A DNA stretch of 64,000 bases from Alentia gelatinosa (Eukaryota; Annelida; Polychaeta; Phyllodocida; Polynoidae): positions 68,189,652 to 68,253,651 of the forward strand of contig OX465583.1 of assembly GCA_950022655.1 (NCBI GenBank). The letters run 5' to 3'. The translations under genes and the position numbers were made by a program. Of this stretch, positions 51,990 through 63,204 are shown one piece after another (the first letter of the stretch is position 1; each line of letters begins with the position of its first letter). The notes below the pieces were generated by a model. That model was given only the letters and a program-made list of their open reading frames with translations. It ran no database searches and was not told the DNA's origin.

Positions 51990-52480
51990 CCGTTTGGATC
52001 TGGAATTTAAAGGCATATCGGACAATTAGGCTTGAAAATTAAAACCCATGTCATCTGAATTAAGAATCTGGGGTCACCATGCTAGTTTTTGATTAATAGA
52101 TCAATATGATGATAATTTTATATAAGAATATATCGAAATTCTAAAAAAAAGTATTTTTTCACAGAGTAAAACCAATGTCATTTTCCTCAAACTTTCACAG
52201 AATACAGTACATATATATTACTATATAATTAGGTTTTAAAAATCATAGGTCACCGTGCTTGACTTTGAAGGAATTGAGGTACACCATATTTTTCAGAACA
52301 TTTCTTATGTAAATCAAGTAAATGTAAACAGGACTAATTTGCCTATCAAGCTCGAATAAACTGGACAAAATATTAGATTTACTCATGTAGATTTAGAATG
52401 AATCCCAAGAAACGAGTTTTGACTAATAATTGACATTATCTAAAAATCACCACTGTGAATTGTAGGATATGCCTTTAATG
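51990..52480 (+). repeat. Dispersed repeat R1, copy 2 (longer)
   Basis: GGGTCACCATGCTAGTTTTT, CCAATGTCATTTTCCTCAAA, then a second GGTCACCGTGCTTGAC block, so internally repeated. Inverse of 12330-12560. Confidence 0.65.
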
Positions 52481-52767
52481 AAGTTTAGTCTAGAGTGAAG
52501 ACTGTGGGCGGCTGATGATAATCTTAGTGTCAAGGGACACTCAAAGAAAATTTGTTCCGAGAGACCAGGGAGGTGGTTTTAAATCTATGAAAGATAGAAT
52601 AATTGGTCGCATCGTGGCTTTTGTTGCATTCTCGTTACCTAGAGTGATCCGTATTTATTGAGGACGGTCTTACAAGGCGATAATTGAATAATCGCAAATT
52701 TGAGTTTTTGAAAAGGTGAAGATATTTACATTTTTCGACCCATTGCTATGTAAAATTGATCTACCAG
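52481..52767. other. Unassigned sequence
   Basis: Nothing supported. Confidence 0.35.
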
Positions 52768-53078
52768 GTGCACCCCTCTCATAAGATCTCGCACTCTCTA
52801 AGTCGTAATCTGTACAAAGTTATCACTGCGCTCTATTGTAGAAGAATACTGAACGAACTAGGCTTAGAGCCTTGAGAATCGACTGGCACACAGTATTCCC
52901 GCTGGCATCATTGAGATTACATGAATCTTTGGTTGCATTGATGTACGTCTTTAGCACGGGAGGCAGGCCAGTGGATTCTCAAGGCTCTGAGCCTAATTTG
53001 CTAAGAATTCTTCTCCATAGAGCATTTTTAGAGTATAGAATACCACTTGAAAAGTGTGAGATCTTATGAGAGGGGTGC
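52768..53078. mobile_element. MITE family L, full copy
   Basis: GTGCACCCCTCTCATAAGAT to ATCTTATGAGAGGGGTGC. Middle CCGCTGGCATCATTGAGAT. Confidence 0.88.
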
Positions 53079-53145
53079 CATAACAAGATATCTTCCTATT
53101 CGAAAGGATAAATGATAAGTTTTTGACGACCACGTTTAAATAATC

Positions 53146-53232
53146 AATAATCGATGGTTTCGTGGACAGGCGGCCGTAATCCACGACGTCAACTTCGCTA
53201 CGTGAATTACTCTGCGGTCAACCCGGTGGAGT
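53146..53232. repeat. Family H cruciform fragment
   Basis: CGATGGTTTCGTGGACAGGC, then GACGTCAACTTCGCTACGTG / AATTACTCTGCGGTCAACCC. Confidence 0.7.
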
Positions 53233-53339
53233 ACGGACAACGCTATTTTCATCTGGTGGGTTCCCTTCTACTTATCTTCTTCTTACAAACGTTGTAGCTT
53301 CTTGCCCTGCCAGCGGCCTTTTCCCACGGTCAGTTGATG

Positions 53340-54110
53340 TTGGTCGCTTACCGTGTTTGTAACTCACAGCTCTGATTGGAGAGCGACTTTCCCGCGTCCC
53401 TCGCCCGAGATGACGTGAGATCTCGGCAACTCTCGCGCTGCTTCACCACCACGCTGCCTAGCGGAGGGGTCACACGTCGCCAGGGGGCGTCACGTGTACG
53501 CGGGCAGCGACCCCGGAGAGCCACGGAGAGCCACGGAGAGCCACGGCGAGACACGGAGAGCGGTCTCCAGGGTGCGGCACGGGAGTGGGCGACGAGGGGC
53601 ACACGCGACGGGGACCCGGGGGACGTGAGGGGGCCCGGGGAGGTACGCCCGGCCACCGCCCGCCCGCCGCTCACCGCCCTCCGCCCTCCGCCGCCGCCCT
53701 CCGCCCGCCGCCCGCCGCCCGCCGCTCTTTGCCTGCCCGCCACTCGCCGCCCTCCGCCGCCGCCCTCCGCCCGCCGCCCGCCGACCGCCGCTCGCCGCCC
53801 GCCGCTCTCTGCCCACCCCCGCCCGCCGCCCGCCGCCCTCCGCCCGCCGCCCTCCGCCCGCCGCCCGCCGATCGCCGCCCTCCGCCCGCCGCCCTCCGCC
53901 CGCCGCCCTCCGCCCGCCGCCCGCCGACCGCCGCTCCCCGCCCGCCGCTCTCTGCCCACCGCCGCCCGCCGCCCGCCGCTCGCCGCCCGCCGCCCTCTGT
54001 GTGCCGCTCGCAGATAGCGGCCGACGCCAGGCGCCGCGTGCGCACGCCAACCGGATGTTCAGATAAGGTACTTCCGGTAAGGGAGACGCCGTGACGCTAG
54101 CGGTTCCTTG
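53340..54110. promoter_or_regulatory. CpG-island-like promoter candidate
   Basis: Motifs in order: CTGATTGG (53372-53379, inverted CCAAT/NF-Y), TGACGTGA (53411-53418, CRE-like), CGCCAGGGGGCGT (53478-53490, CTCF-like), CACGTG (53491-53496), a GGAGAGCCAC decamer repeat (53515-53560), a (CCGCCCGCCGCCCTCCG)n stretch (53650-54000) and ACTTCCGG (54070-54077, ETS-like). A non-repetitive CpG-dense start beside simple repeat suits an animal CpG promoter or insulator. No first exon could be assigned on either strand. Confidence 0.45.
53650..54005 (+). repeat. GC-rich simple repeat (CCGCCCGCCGCCCTCCG-type)
   Basis: Irregular GCCGCC/CCGCCC iteration. The long Ala/Pro/Arg/Gly frames on both strands are artefacts. 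Confidence 0.9.
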
Positions 54111-54282
54111 AGGCGAGGAGTGGAACTAGAGTCCAGCCCGACAGCGCCCCTCTGGTATATTTCCGTTCTGGTTGAGTAGTTATACTTACCTGAGGACGAT
54201 GATGAACTTGTTGGGGTTAATATCCTAGCAACTATCAGTGTTATTCCACTGAATAATGTATCAGTTTGATATGTTTTTTAGT

Positions 54283-54378
54283 AGCCAGTGACCGATTTCT
54301 CAAAAGTTCACCGACTCGTATACGATTTGAGAACTAATCGTTCAACCCTGAATCAATAGATGTGTATTGGGCTTTAAA
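54283..54378. repeat. Family Q right-end fragment
   Basis: AAGTTCACCGACTCGTATAC to AGATGTGTATTGGGCTTTAA. Confidence 0.78.
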
Positions 54379-54930
54379 GACTGCGGTTAGGTCTCACAGT
54401 GAAAACTAGAACTACCAATTTTCATGGGCCGATCTTTCATTCCACCCCAAAGTGTCATCTCCTCTACAGCCTGTACTTTCAATAAATATATAAATATATA
54501 TATGTATATATATATATATATATATATGTCACCAGTTGCCCTTATTAAGCCATATTATGTAGGATGTGACCTAGAAATGGACCCATTACACACAATAACA
54601 CAAACCTTCTGGAGACAGTGCAAAACGGCACTGTCACTATCACTAGTCGGTCCAAATGGCAGCTAGGTTATTTCCTGTCCTTTATTACTCTGTCGTACTT
54701 TTCCTAACTGCTGGGTAATGATTGGCAATCACATGTTAATGGTTTTATTCCTCAAACCCATTTCCCTTTCGTTCATACGCGCTTTGAACAATAATAATGG
54801 AAAGGAGAAGCTGCAATAGCTGATTTGGGGAATAGTCCATCAGGTCGACTCCAGAATTAACCAGGAGGGATTCGTGCTATGTGAAAAAATGTGGAACACG
54901 TGATACACAATGGTCAGAAACCGATCTAAG
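54379..54930. other. Unassigned sequence with small TA repeat
   Basis: (TA)n at about 54497-54527. No gene supported. Confidence 0.35.
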
Positions 54931-55155
54931 ATTTTTTAATTTTTTTTATTTTTATTAGGGAATATTGTACAATGTGTGTACAATCATCGAATTCGGCTAT
55001 TGTGCCGTTCTTTCATTCAGGTCCTTGCCCCATCTCCTAGTTCTAATGGCGGGTGTTAAACCGAATGGGCAGTGGGTACCATTTTTGTGTAAGCTTTTGG
55101 TATGACCCGACCGGGGTTTGAAGCCACGACCTCCCATCCTTGAGGCGAACACCAC
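54931..55155 (-). mobile_element. tRNA-derived SINE, 5'-truncated
   Basis: On the minus strand: GTGTTCGCCTCAAGGATGGG, a box B-like GCTTCAAACCCCGG (about 55111-55124), GTCATACCAAAAGC, a body with CCCATTCGGTTTAACACCCG and an A-rich tail (AATAAAAATAAAAAAAATTA). Head, unique body and A/T-rich tail fit a Pol III SINE. The extreme 5' end with most of box A is lost where family F begins. Confidence 0.75.
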
Positions 55156-55159
55156 AGAA

Positions 55160-55490
55160 GAGACCTGTATCTCAACCTCGTATCTTTTTCTCCATAGACT
55201 TAACATTAGGAACTTGTATCCAACGCCCATCAGATATCAAGGAAAAATATCCAATGTGGGATTATGTCACAAACGTTAGCCCATTAGTCAATGTGAAGGA
55301 TGAGATAAATTCAGAAACCCATTCAAGCTTAGGGTCAGAGCTCGATTCCATCTCGTTTGAATTGTACGTAATTCATGTGGCTTCATTTTGTGAACTACTA
55401 CTTGATTCAAACTCGCTTGGCCACCGAGCTTGGAGTTGTACTGCTATATGTAGGTACAGCGTAAGATGATACTATAAAGAAAACATATGA
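55160..55490 (+). mobile_element. MITE family F, copy 3
   Basis: TTTTTCTCCATAGACTTAAC, AACGCCCATCAGATAT to TGAAAGTTAACGGTCAGA. Apex more degenerate (GAACTACTACTTGATTC). Confidence 0.78.
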
Positions 55491-55938
55491 AAGTTAACGG
55501 TCAGACCTCGTACATCATCGATTTCTATTTCCAAATTTTCATATTTCTTCTTCTTCTTCTTCTTTTTTGTTTTCCATTGATTTTTTCACTTAAAAATTCT
55601 TTGACGATGGAACTCCCGTTCCATTGCCCATCCCATTGGTTGGTTAATCCGCTTGATGATGTGGTAAATGTCTATTGGTAGGGGGAAAAAGAAAATATAT
55701 AGATCCATTTCTCAATGTCAAATATTCTACAGTGAGTTTTATACTCTCACATCCCCTCTCCCTTCCATCTCCTTTCACAGGGGGCTGTCCGAAGTATGAA
55801 CAGATAAATGACGGTAATTGGTGTAATTCTAGACCCGTCAGTCAGTAACGAGAACATGATGCTGATTGTGACATATCCAGGACAGGTCGGTCATTTTAGG
55901 CAACCAATTTGACCTATATCTAAATATACACGTGCCTT
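55491..55938. other. Unassigned sequence
   Basis: Small TTC run (55547-55563). No gene. Confidence 0.35.
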
Positions 55939-56336
55939 TAAGCCCAATACACATATACGGATCCAGGGTTGAACGATTAGTTCCCAAATCGTATAAGAGT
56001 CGGTGAACTTGTCACAGGTAAATTACGTACCCGCTCGGCCCATGTATGCCACCAAATTTACCAATGTTCCATTGTCTGCCACTGGATTTATCAACATGTT
56101 GATAACATTTTGGTGAGCGATTTAGGAACATTGAACGACAACTTGTCGGCGACAAAAGAACATCTCCAGAAGCGGGTTTCACTAATTGTTGGCTGACACT
56201 TGCCTAGCTGTCCTACATCTACCGACTGGGGCCGACTCCATTAGGATGGCTCGCCTGAGACAAATAACCGCTCCTTTGTTGCCGACAAAGGTACATCAAT
56301 GTTCCGAAATCGGTAGATGTGCATTGGATTTTAGAA
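55939..56336. mobile_element. MITE family Q, near-complete copy
   Basis: TTAAGCCCAATACACATATA to GGTAGATGTGCATTGGATTTT. Confidence 0.87.
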
Positions 56337-56488
56337 AGCACATACTGATTTATAACTTTATTATTATACGATAATCATGCAAAGTAAAGAACACTAAAAG
56401 TACATGCTGTCATTAAATAAACAATGATGATATTCCAATTGCTAAAGATGTGAAATTCTTTGCGGCAATTTTCCAACAGCCAGAGCAT

Positions 56489-56926
56489 ATAAGGCCTGTT
56501 TCCATTGGCCGATGAAAAGGGTGGAGATTTTGGAGTAGATTTCACTCTGTGACCAAGCTTTCACACAGTGGTGGGTAAAGGGTCATTTCACGAGCTAGGT
56601 TGTTTCAATTTTACCGATTTTGGGTTAGCAGTTCAGGGGTGTCAGAACATTTTGAAATTTGGGGGAGGGCGAACTGAAAAATTGCTGTCTTTTTTCTTGG
56701 TATGGAGTCAGATTGACCTGTTCCATTGGATTTACCGTAAATCTTCGAAAAGTCTGAGAAAAGTCAGGTCGTTACCTTCATTACACGCGAAAAAGTCAGA
56801 CTTTGACACCTTCCCACAGTGAAAAGTCAGGGCCCCCCTATTCTGACGCCACTGCAGTGCCAAAAGTCTGTCGGTGGTTCCTAACTATAGATCGGTGACG
56901 GGATATCGGCCAGTGGAAACGGGCCT
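56489..56926. mobile_element. MITE family C copy carrying a nested insertion
   Basis: AGGCCTGTTTCCATTGGCCG to GGCCAGTGGAAACGGGCCT. Interrupted at TTAGCAGT by 56634-56854. Confidence 0.85.
56634..56854. mobile_element. hAT-like MITE nested in family C
   Basis: Ends CAGGGGTGTCAGAACATTTT and GGGGCCCCCC..TTCTGACGCCACTG are imperfect complements with a hAT-type CAGKGGYGTC start. The uninterrupted C copy at 58748 reads GGTCAGCAGTGCCAAAAGTC, which defines the empty site. The flanks share GCAGT, a partial target duplication. Confidence 0.65.
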
Positions 56927-57312
56927 ATCGAAGTACATGTACAATAATTCTTGGGAAGGGAAGTTGGACCAAAACACAATCTGACACAATCTTTGCTGGG
57001 AAAGACTCATGAGTCTCGTGGCCGTCTTTCCCTTTTGTTGTGGTTTTATTTTGCCTTTCACGTTTCTGTTCCTGTATTCACACAACTATTGTCCTCTCCG
57101 CTGAATCGATGTGACAACCACATGAAAGCGATGAAGTATGTGTTGTTGCAAATCAGTAACAAAGAAATGATTGATGACAGAAGAAAATCTGTACAGAGGT
57201 AAGTTGATCCCTCGGTTCTAGAATGGACTCTTTGAATTTAAATCCAAGTGCGTTGTTCGGACTCATGGGTATTGCTTTTGAATTTGCTCGTGGCATTAGT
57301 TTGCACGAAATC
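56927..57312. other. Unassigned sequence with an isolated strong splice donor
   Basis: A plus-strand open stretch ends at CAGAG followed by GTAAGTTG (57201-57208), a good donor consensus. The encoded RCDNHMKAMKYVLLQISNK is not recognised. A small exon is possible but weak. Confidence 0.2.
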
Positions 57313-57667
57313 TTAAGTCCAATGCACATCTACGTTGAACGATTAGTTCGCAAATCATATAGTTGTCGGTGAAATTGTCGCAGGCAAATTAGGTAACCCG
57401 AACAGGGGGTATTTCCAATGTTCCGTTGTCAGTGACTGGATTTATCAACATGTTGATAAACTTTTGGTGAGGGATTTAGACACATCGACCAACAACTCGC
57501 CCATGACAAAAGAAAATCTAAAGGAGGGGGGGGACACTAATCGTTGCCTAGCTGTCCCACATCTACCGACTAGGGCTCACGTCGTTAGGATGCTTAGCCT
57601 GAGACAAAGGTAGGCACATCACAAAGGTACATCGATGTGCCAAAAGCGGTAGCTGTGGATTGGACTT
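57313..57667. mobile_element. MITE family Q copy, diverged
   Basis: TAAGTCCAATGCACATCTAC to GGTAGCTGTGGATTGGACTT. Confidence 0.83.
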
Positions 57668-58035
57668 GAAACGTTAATACATTTACTATATACCCATGCC
57701 GTATATATACTGTAAATACGCACCGTTTCGGTATATGACATAAAAATACTGTACGGACCAGTGGTCTGTACACCAAAATATGGACTACCTACCCATACAC
57801 ATTTATTGAAATTCTGGTTGTTAAGAAAAATTAAATTGATTTTAAAAAAAATTTTCGGGTATATAGTAAATATATAACGTCCAACCATGCTTGTACAAGT
57901 CACAGAACTCGATGCTTATTTACCGTTATTACAAGTACGGAACTCGGCGTAAACACCTTGGTCCGTACAAACTGTAAATTAGCATCTCGTTCTGTGACTT
58001 GTACAGCATGGTCAGGACGTTCTATATAATTACAT
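57668..58035. mobile_element. Families V and G composite
   Basis: TTTACTATATACCCATGCCG, CCGTTTCGGTATATGACATA, GGGTATATAGTAAATATATA, then the G hairpin TTGTACAAGTCACAGAACTC / GTTCTGTGACTTGTACAGC. Confidence 0.82.
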
Positions 58036-58212
58036 AGAATTCACATGTATGAAACGCTTTTAAGCATAGAGACGATCGGCTTGCTTATGTATCAAGTTTC
58101 AGTCAGCTCCATCTTTTTGACGGAGGTCTTTTGTTCTTCAGTGCAGACATATTCTCAAACTGTTACCAATCACAGTCATCCAGCCACAAATACATCTACT
58201 ATAATTAGTAGA

Positions 58213-58355
58213 AACCAAATGAGAGTTGGACTTGTCAGTGTTTATGCCACGATGGGAACGTCGTGTATTACTATGCGAAGCGTTAGCTGAGCATAGTGAG
58301 GAACAGACCTGACCAGAGTGGCATAGACACTGACAAGTCTAACAAGTTCGGTTTC
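58213..58355. mobile_element. Foldback family O, copy 2
   Basis: GGACTTGTCAGTGTTTATGC to GCATAGACACTGACAAGTCT, apex GTGTATTACTATGCGAAGCG. Confidence 0.83.
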
Positions 58356-58608
58356 ATATCTATCCTCCCCCTTCTCCACTACTTTATGATATTAGGAAAG
58401 TCTGACTCAATTTCGTTTGTGTATGACAGCTGTCAGAATTTCTGCTCTGCAACCGAAACTATTTACACAGGTGAATATATCTGATCGCTGATTGGTCAAT
58501 TTTTGTATTTCTCTAGGTACAAAAATTTTACTTTACTTTATGTTATGGCATGCCACATAAATTTTGCCTATGTTGAATCAATGACGTTTTTTTATTTGGG
58601 GTAGGATA
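58356..58608 (-). mobile_element. MITE family E copy (minus)
   Basis: CTATCCTCCCCCTTCTCCAC to TGGGGTAGGATAATAAG. Confidence 0.83.
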
Positions 58609-58675
58609 ATAAGGGGGAGCCTCTTACCTTAACACATGTTCATTACCTTACGTTAACTGACTTATGGTGGGTGGT

Positions 58676-58830
58676 GCCACATTGCATAAAATAAGAAGAA
58701 AAAGTCGTGGGTCATTTCACGGGCTGGGTCGTTTCTATTGACCGATTTTGGGTCAGCAGTGCCAAAAGTCCGTCGATGGTTCCTGACTGTAGATCGGTAA
58801 CGGGAAATCAGCCTATAGAAGCGGGCCTTA
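58676..58830 (-). mobile_element. MITE family C, half copy
   Basis: GCCACATTGCATAAAATAAG to GAAGCGGGCCTTA. It preserves the empty site of the insertion at 56634. Confidence 0.78.
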
Positions 58831-59178
58831 ACCGGATTTACTATATAACCATGCCGTATATACTGTATATACGCACCGTTTTGGCATATGACGTAAAAAT
58901 ACTGTACGGACCAGCGGTCCGTACACTAAAATACGGACCACCTTGCTATACACATTTATTCAAATTTTGGTTGTTAAGAAAAATGAAATTGATTTTTTTT
59001 TAAATTTCGGGTATATAGTAAATATATAACGTCCAACCATGCTTGTACAAGTCACAGAACTCGATGATAATTTACGGTTTGTACGGAACTCGGCGTAAAC
59101 TCCTTGGTCACTACAAACCGTAGATTAGCATCTCGTTCTGTGATTTGTACAGCATGGTCAGGACGTTCCTTATAATTA
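58831..59178. mobile_element. Families V and G composite
   Basis: GGATTTACTATATAACCATG to GCATGGTCAGGACGTTCC. Nearly the same as 57668-58035, about 1.16 kb away. Confidence 0.83.
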
Positions 59179-59715
59179 CTGCCACACTGTACTAGCCATT
59201 AGTCACCTTGAACTTGACTCTCAACGTTTCTACTTTCGATTTACTTTCACCCTTAATTCCAAGCTAACCCACTTTCCCTTTTCTTTAGGAGAATCCTATC
59301 ATAGATAATTTTACTATTACCTCTGATACCTCCTGATGCGTCCTGTTGCCATAGGGGGAGGCACTGTCCTCCCACCCCTCAGGATAAAGTGGATCCTTCG
59401 TATTTCAGGGAGGCATGATGTCTGTTTGAAGCAGTTCCTCATCACACAGGGTAACTAGACCCTTGTGTTTTGTACTAATGAGGTGTTATCTTAATTAGAT
59501 AACATGTTCATGACTGAGGCCTCGCTGTTTAGTGCTTTTTGTGTAGTGTGGCTCTTAGCTTTACCTTTATCAGCTTGGCTTAAATAACATCGGTAGGCAA
59601 AGTTCTGGAGGGGGGTGCCACACTGACCGACTCCATTTCTTGGCCTCACCTGAGCTTACGATTGTTCATTTGTTGCAGAGAAAGGAACATTCGTGTTCCG
59701 AAATCGTACAGTGTG
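59179..59715. promoter_or_regulatory. Unique block with GATA-TAATTA-GATA near-palindrome
   Basis: GTTATCTTAATTAGATAAC (59485-59503) places two inverted GATA sites around a homeodomain core. Surroundings are not repeats until a family Q fragment at about 59660. No frame supported. Confidence 0.3.
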
Positions 59716-59879
59716 TTATGGCCTTTAAGCCCAATACATATAACATGGTGTGAATGTATGCCACCATTATGCCATATAATATTTATATGCCGGTAGATGT
59801 GGGGCAGCTAGTAAGGGTCATCCAACGATTAGTGAACCTCACCAACCCAAGCCAAATTAAATTCCAGGAAAAAAAAACT

Positions 59880-59997
59880 TGTCTCAGCAAATTGGAACCA
59901 TACAATTCAGAGTAGGCGATACCGAATCTCAACAGGATTTTTCTCAGACAAACGGTCTGTGAGGTACATGGATCCCATTGTGTGAAACCCACTTTAA
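59880..59997 (-). repeat. Family D end fragment
   Basis: TCTCAACAGGATTTTTCTCA to GTGTGAAACCCACTTTA. It abuts a Q copy. Confidence 0.7.
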
Positions 59998-60193
59998 GCC
60001 CAATGCCCATCTACCGATCCGCAAAAACGGACGGTAATCTGTCTCAGCCAAGGCATCCTAACGGAGTTGGCTGCAGTCGGTAGATGTAGGACAGCTAGGC
60101 AAGGGTGAGCCACCCATCAGTGAACCACCTCCTTCAGATGTCATTTTGTCGCCAACAAGTTGTGGTTTCTATGTTCCAAAATCGGTGGCTAAC

Positions 60194-60263
<70 letters not shown>

Positions 60264-60605
60264 CCTGCGACAAGTTCGCTGACTCCTATATGAATTGTGA
60301 ACTAATCGTCAGGCAAGGGTCAGCCACCGATTAGTGAACAACCTCCCTCAGATGTCCTTTTTTTGCCGACAAGTTGTGGTTTCTATGTTCCAAACTTGGT
60401 GGAATGTTGATGAATCTAGTCGCTGGTGTGCATAATCGTATATCTGTCAGTAGATGTAGGACTAATACCCACCACCCCATCTCCTCAATGTCCGCCGGTC
60501 AAGCGAGGGGTTACGTAATTGGCTTGGGACAAGTTTACCGACTCGTATACGATATTCAAACTAATCGTTCAACCAATAATCGGCAGATGGGCATCGGGCT
60601 TTAGC
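59997..60605. mobile_element. Two adjacent family Q copies, first with internal (TA)n
   Basis: The first runs from TTTAAGCCCAATGCCCATCT to TGTGAACTAATCG, with (TA)n at 60197-60261 at the same internal place as in 51438-51797 but opposite orientation. The second runs to GCAGATGGGCATCGGGCTTTA. Confidence 0.82.
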
Positions 60606-60780
60606 ATTGGAAAGCGCTCATTGCTGAGGTCTGAAACTTGAGGTTTGAGCCCTCACTAGCTCTCATTAAATATAAAGATATAAAACGGATAAGGGCCTGG
60701 CCTAATTGCCATGCCTATAAGTGTCACACGAGCATGTTATTCTGCCATAATGATACTACTACATTCAAATATATAAACCT
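60606..60780 (+). repeat. Possible old tRNA-derived SINE
   Basis: AAAGCGCTCATTGCTGAGGT and box B-like GAGGTTTGAGCCC (60649-60661), then an unique body. No clear tail. Low confidence. Confidence 0.3.
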
Positions 60781-60784
60781 TTAT

Positions 60785-61122
60785 CATCCACCTAATACAA
60801 AGTGTCCATAGAAAACACATAGGGAGTTTGTATGGAGATACCGGGTGCATATGGATATGTTGTATGCTCCGGGTGGCGCATACGGAAAAATAGTGCGTAC
60901 AGAAAAATAGTTCATGACCAAAACGAACTGAAATCGACATGCCACTTGTCCAGAAAAGGTGGATAATAAATACAATATAGACTGGTTTCAGATAAAAGCG
61001 GTTGTACGCTCCTCGGAGTTGACTCTGCGCAATATCCTCGCATACACTCGGATATTACTACGCGTCAACTCCTCGGAGCATACGCCAGCTTGTATCTGAA
61101 ACCAGTCAATATTGTGTATTTA
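60785..61122. mobile_element. Family W element with central cruciform
   Basis: CATCCACCTAATACAAAGTG, GTATGCTCCGGGTGGCGCA to AAAGGTGGATAATAAATAC. Then the hairpin TACGCTCCTCGGAGTTGACT / AACTCCTCGGAGCATACGCC with apex GGATATTACTACGCG and outer arms ACTGGTTTCAGATA / TATCTGAAACCAGT. Confidence 0.8.
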
Positions 61123-62299
61123 TGAATGTAGTGATGATAAATTCCCTTCTAGCCCTCAATGAGTAGGGCGATGATTTGGTTGATGATTTCATAAGTTTGT
61201 TCATTCTCTAACGTCATCTACCAGGGTTGGAATTCACATTGAATGGAAATCTCTCTTTTCTCATATATTTCTTTTTTTTGTGTTTAAATTTTTTTTTATT
61301 ACATACAAACAGTTCTAACATATTGTTAGATCTTCCACTGTAAGAAATTCCACTGTTTCACTGTCACTCTCATAGTCACGAGTTTTTCGGTACTATCTTC
61401 ATACATGTGCAGAAATAGTGTTCACATATCATGTCACCATATATAAAGTGTAAGTTAGAAAGAAGTATTTCTAAATTTCTAGATTACTGGTCATAGATGA
61501 ATATCGATTTCCAGTTTCTCTAATTTCTTTTAGTAAGTTAGAAAGAAGAATTACAGAGTGGGAGAAGAGTTGATGTGATGATGCTATTTAGTCACAGATA
61601 TTCGATCATTTTGGGTCAATGACAGCTTTTTCAATATTTTTCTTTAAAGTTTCTGTGGTGGACTTCCTTGATCAAGTTGTTCCAGGTGCGGGCTGAAGAG
61701 CTGAGTTGTGTTGAAACAGTTATTCTTTCACTTCGCCTTGTTTTGTTTATCCTTTTCTCCTCCATCCTTGAAGCGTTGCTCCGATGTTGATGGTAATATA
61801 TTTATGATAATACAATAAGACGATGACACTAGAAGACAATGACCACATGAAATTTGCTACGAGCAAAGCAATTCACATTCATAAATCACTAATATCTTTT
61901 TCTTCATTAGGATTAGAAACAATCTTATTACCGCCTTCAAATTTTCCGATTGTTATACATGGAAGAACGCCCTATATGGCGAATGTGTAATGTATCCTTT
62001 ATCCTGAATATAAAAAAAATTACATTTTCTCTCCTTACTTTAGTCGTGACTTTCTTTCATGATCACAATGTTATTTTTAGAATGATAGAAACTTTATCAA
62101 TTCAGGATCTGCAGAAGAAATCGGTTACTAAGAACTAATTATATTAAGGAGCCTTACGAAAAAGGAGAAGAATGTCTTAATAACTCATTACGAGCTTAAA
62201 GAATATCCGTATTATACCGCAAAGGAGCTCATTGTCAGAACCTATGGAAAATTATGAATATGAATTACTTAGATGGAATTGTATCGAGAATCGTATAGA
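61123..62299. other. AT-rich unique sequence
   Basis: 1.2 kb with no supported gene. A short frame near 61950-62138 is not recognised. Confidence 0.4.
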
Positions 62300-62634
62300 T
62301 ACACAAAACTCAACGAGTTTGGATGGGCCGCAATGGTCATCGAAGCAAAGCCGAATGATGATTACAATGCATCAAAACGAGTGGAGTATTGAGTATTTTA
62401 TAATTTGAGTGTGGATCTGGATTTATCTCACCCATTTCACTGATATTAAATAGCATCACAGTATCAGAATAATTAAATTTATTTTGCAAATCCAGTTGGT
62501 TAATAGCCCATGACGTCATCTCATATTCACTCCACCACGGCCATGGCATGGTATGTCACTTTACTGGGGTGATTGTTGAGTATTTTTTCAAACATTATTC
62601 CTATGGCTAAACTTGTACCAGGGGTGAGATATTG
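62300..62634 (-). mobile_element. MITE family U, copy 3, with flanking hairpin
   Basis: Hairpin CAAAACTCAACGAGTTTGGA to TCAAAACGAGTGGAGTATTG, then TTATCTCACCCATTTCACTG to TTGTACCAGGGGTGAGATA. Confidence 0.75.
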
Positions 62635-62804
62635 TTTCTAACAGGTCCGCTGTACTTGCGGCACAAAAATGGCGGCTATATATAACTAAAGTGACCACTT
62701 ATCTACATGACACTACCAGTATAATACATGTATAAAGGTTTTCCTGTTAAATCAATTGGGATTTATATTTTACCAACCTTGTGCCGATGTTCATAGAGAA
62801 AGTT
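62635..62804. other. Unassigned spacer
   Basis: Nothing recognised. Confidence 0.35.
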
Positions 62805-63170
62805 TAAGCATATTAGATTCACACTTGATGGGATACGAGCTCTGACCCTAAACTCTCATAGGTTTCCTCTATACTATCTCACCCCTGGCATAAATGTCCA
62901 TAGACTTAACATTGGGAACTTGTTCTCCATGCCCCTTTAAGTATTGCAGTCCATTCTCCATAAAACATCCTGTGTGTCGTCCATTCTTGAGGTGTGTACA
63001 GGGATGAGATAAATACAGAAAGCAATATATCTTTATCATCTCACCCTGGTATTTGTCTCTACACGCTAGAAACCATACTCCAAGGCCGTCAATGTAGTGA
63101 ACCCAATACTCAATGGCTAATTGGGTAATTTATTTTATCAATTAGTAATGTTATACGTGGTGAGATGAAA
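62805..63170. mobile_element. Class II MITE cluster: F fragment, family M copy, related element
   Basis: GATGGGATACGAGCTCTGAC (F right arm), then ATCTCACCCCTGGCATAAAT to GTACAGGGATGAGATAAAT (M), then ATCTCACCCTGGTATTTGTC to ACGTGGTGAGATGAAAT. Confidence 0.75.
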
Positions 63171-63204
63171 TCAGAAACCCACTCGATGAAATTAACTTGG
63201 TCCA

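Noticed and set aside
53348..54094. Overlapping Ala/Pro/Arg frames of 120-210 codons on both strands
   Set aside because: Translations of a GCCGCC-type simple repeat in several phases at once; no domain or codon signal.
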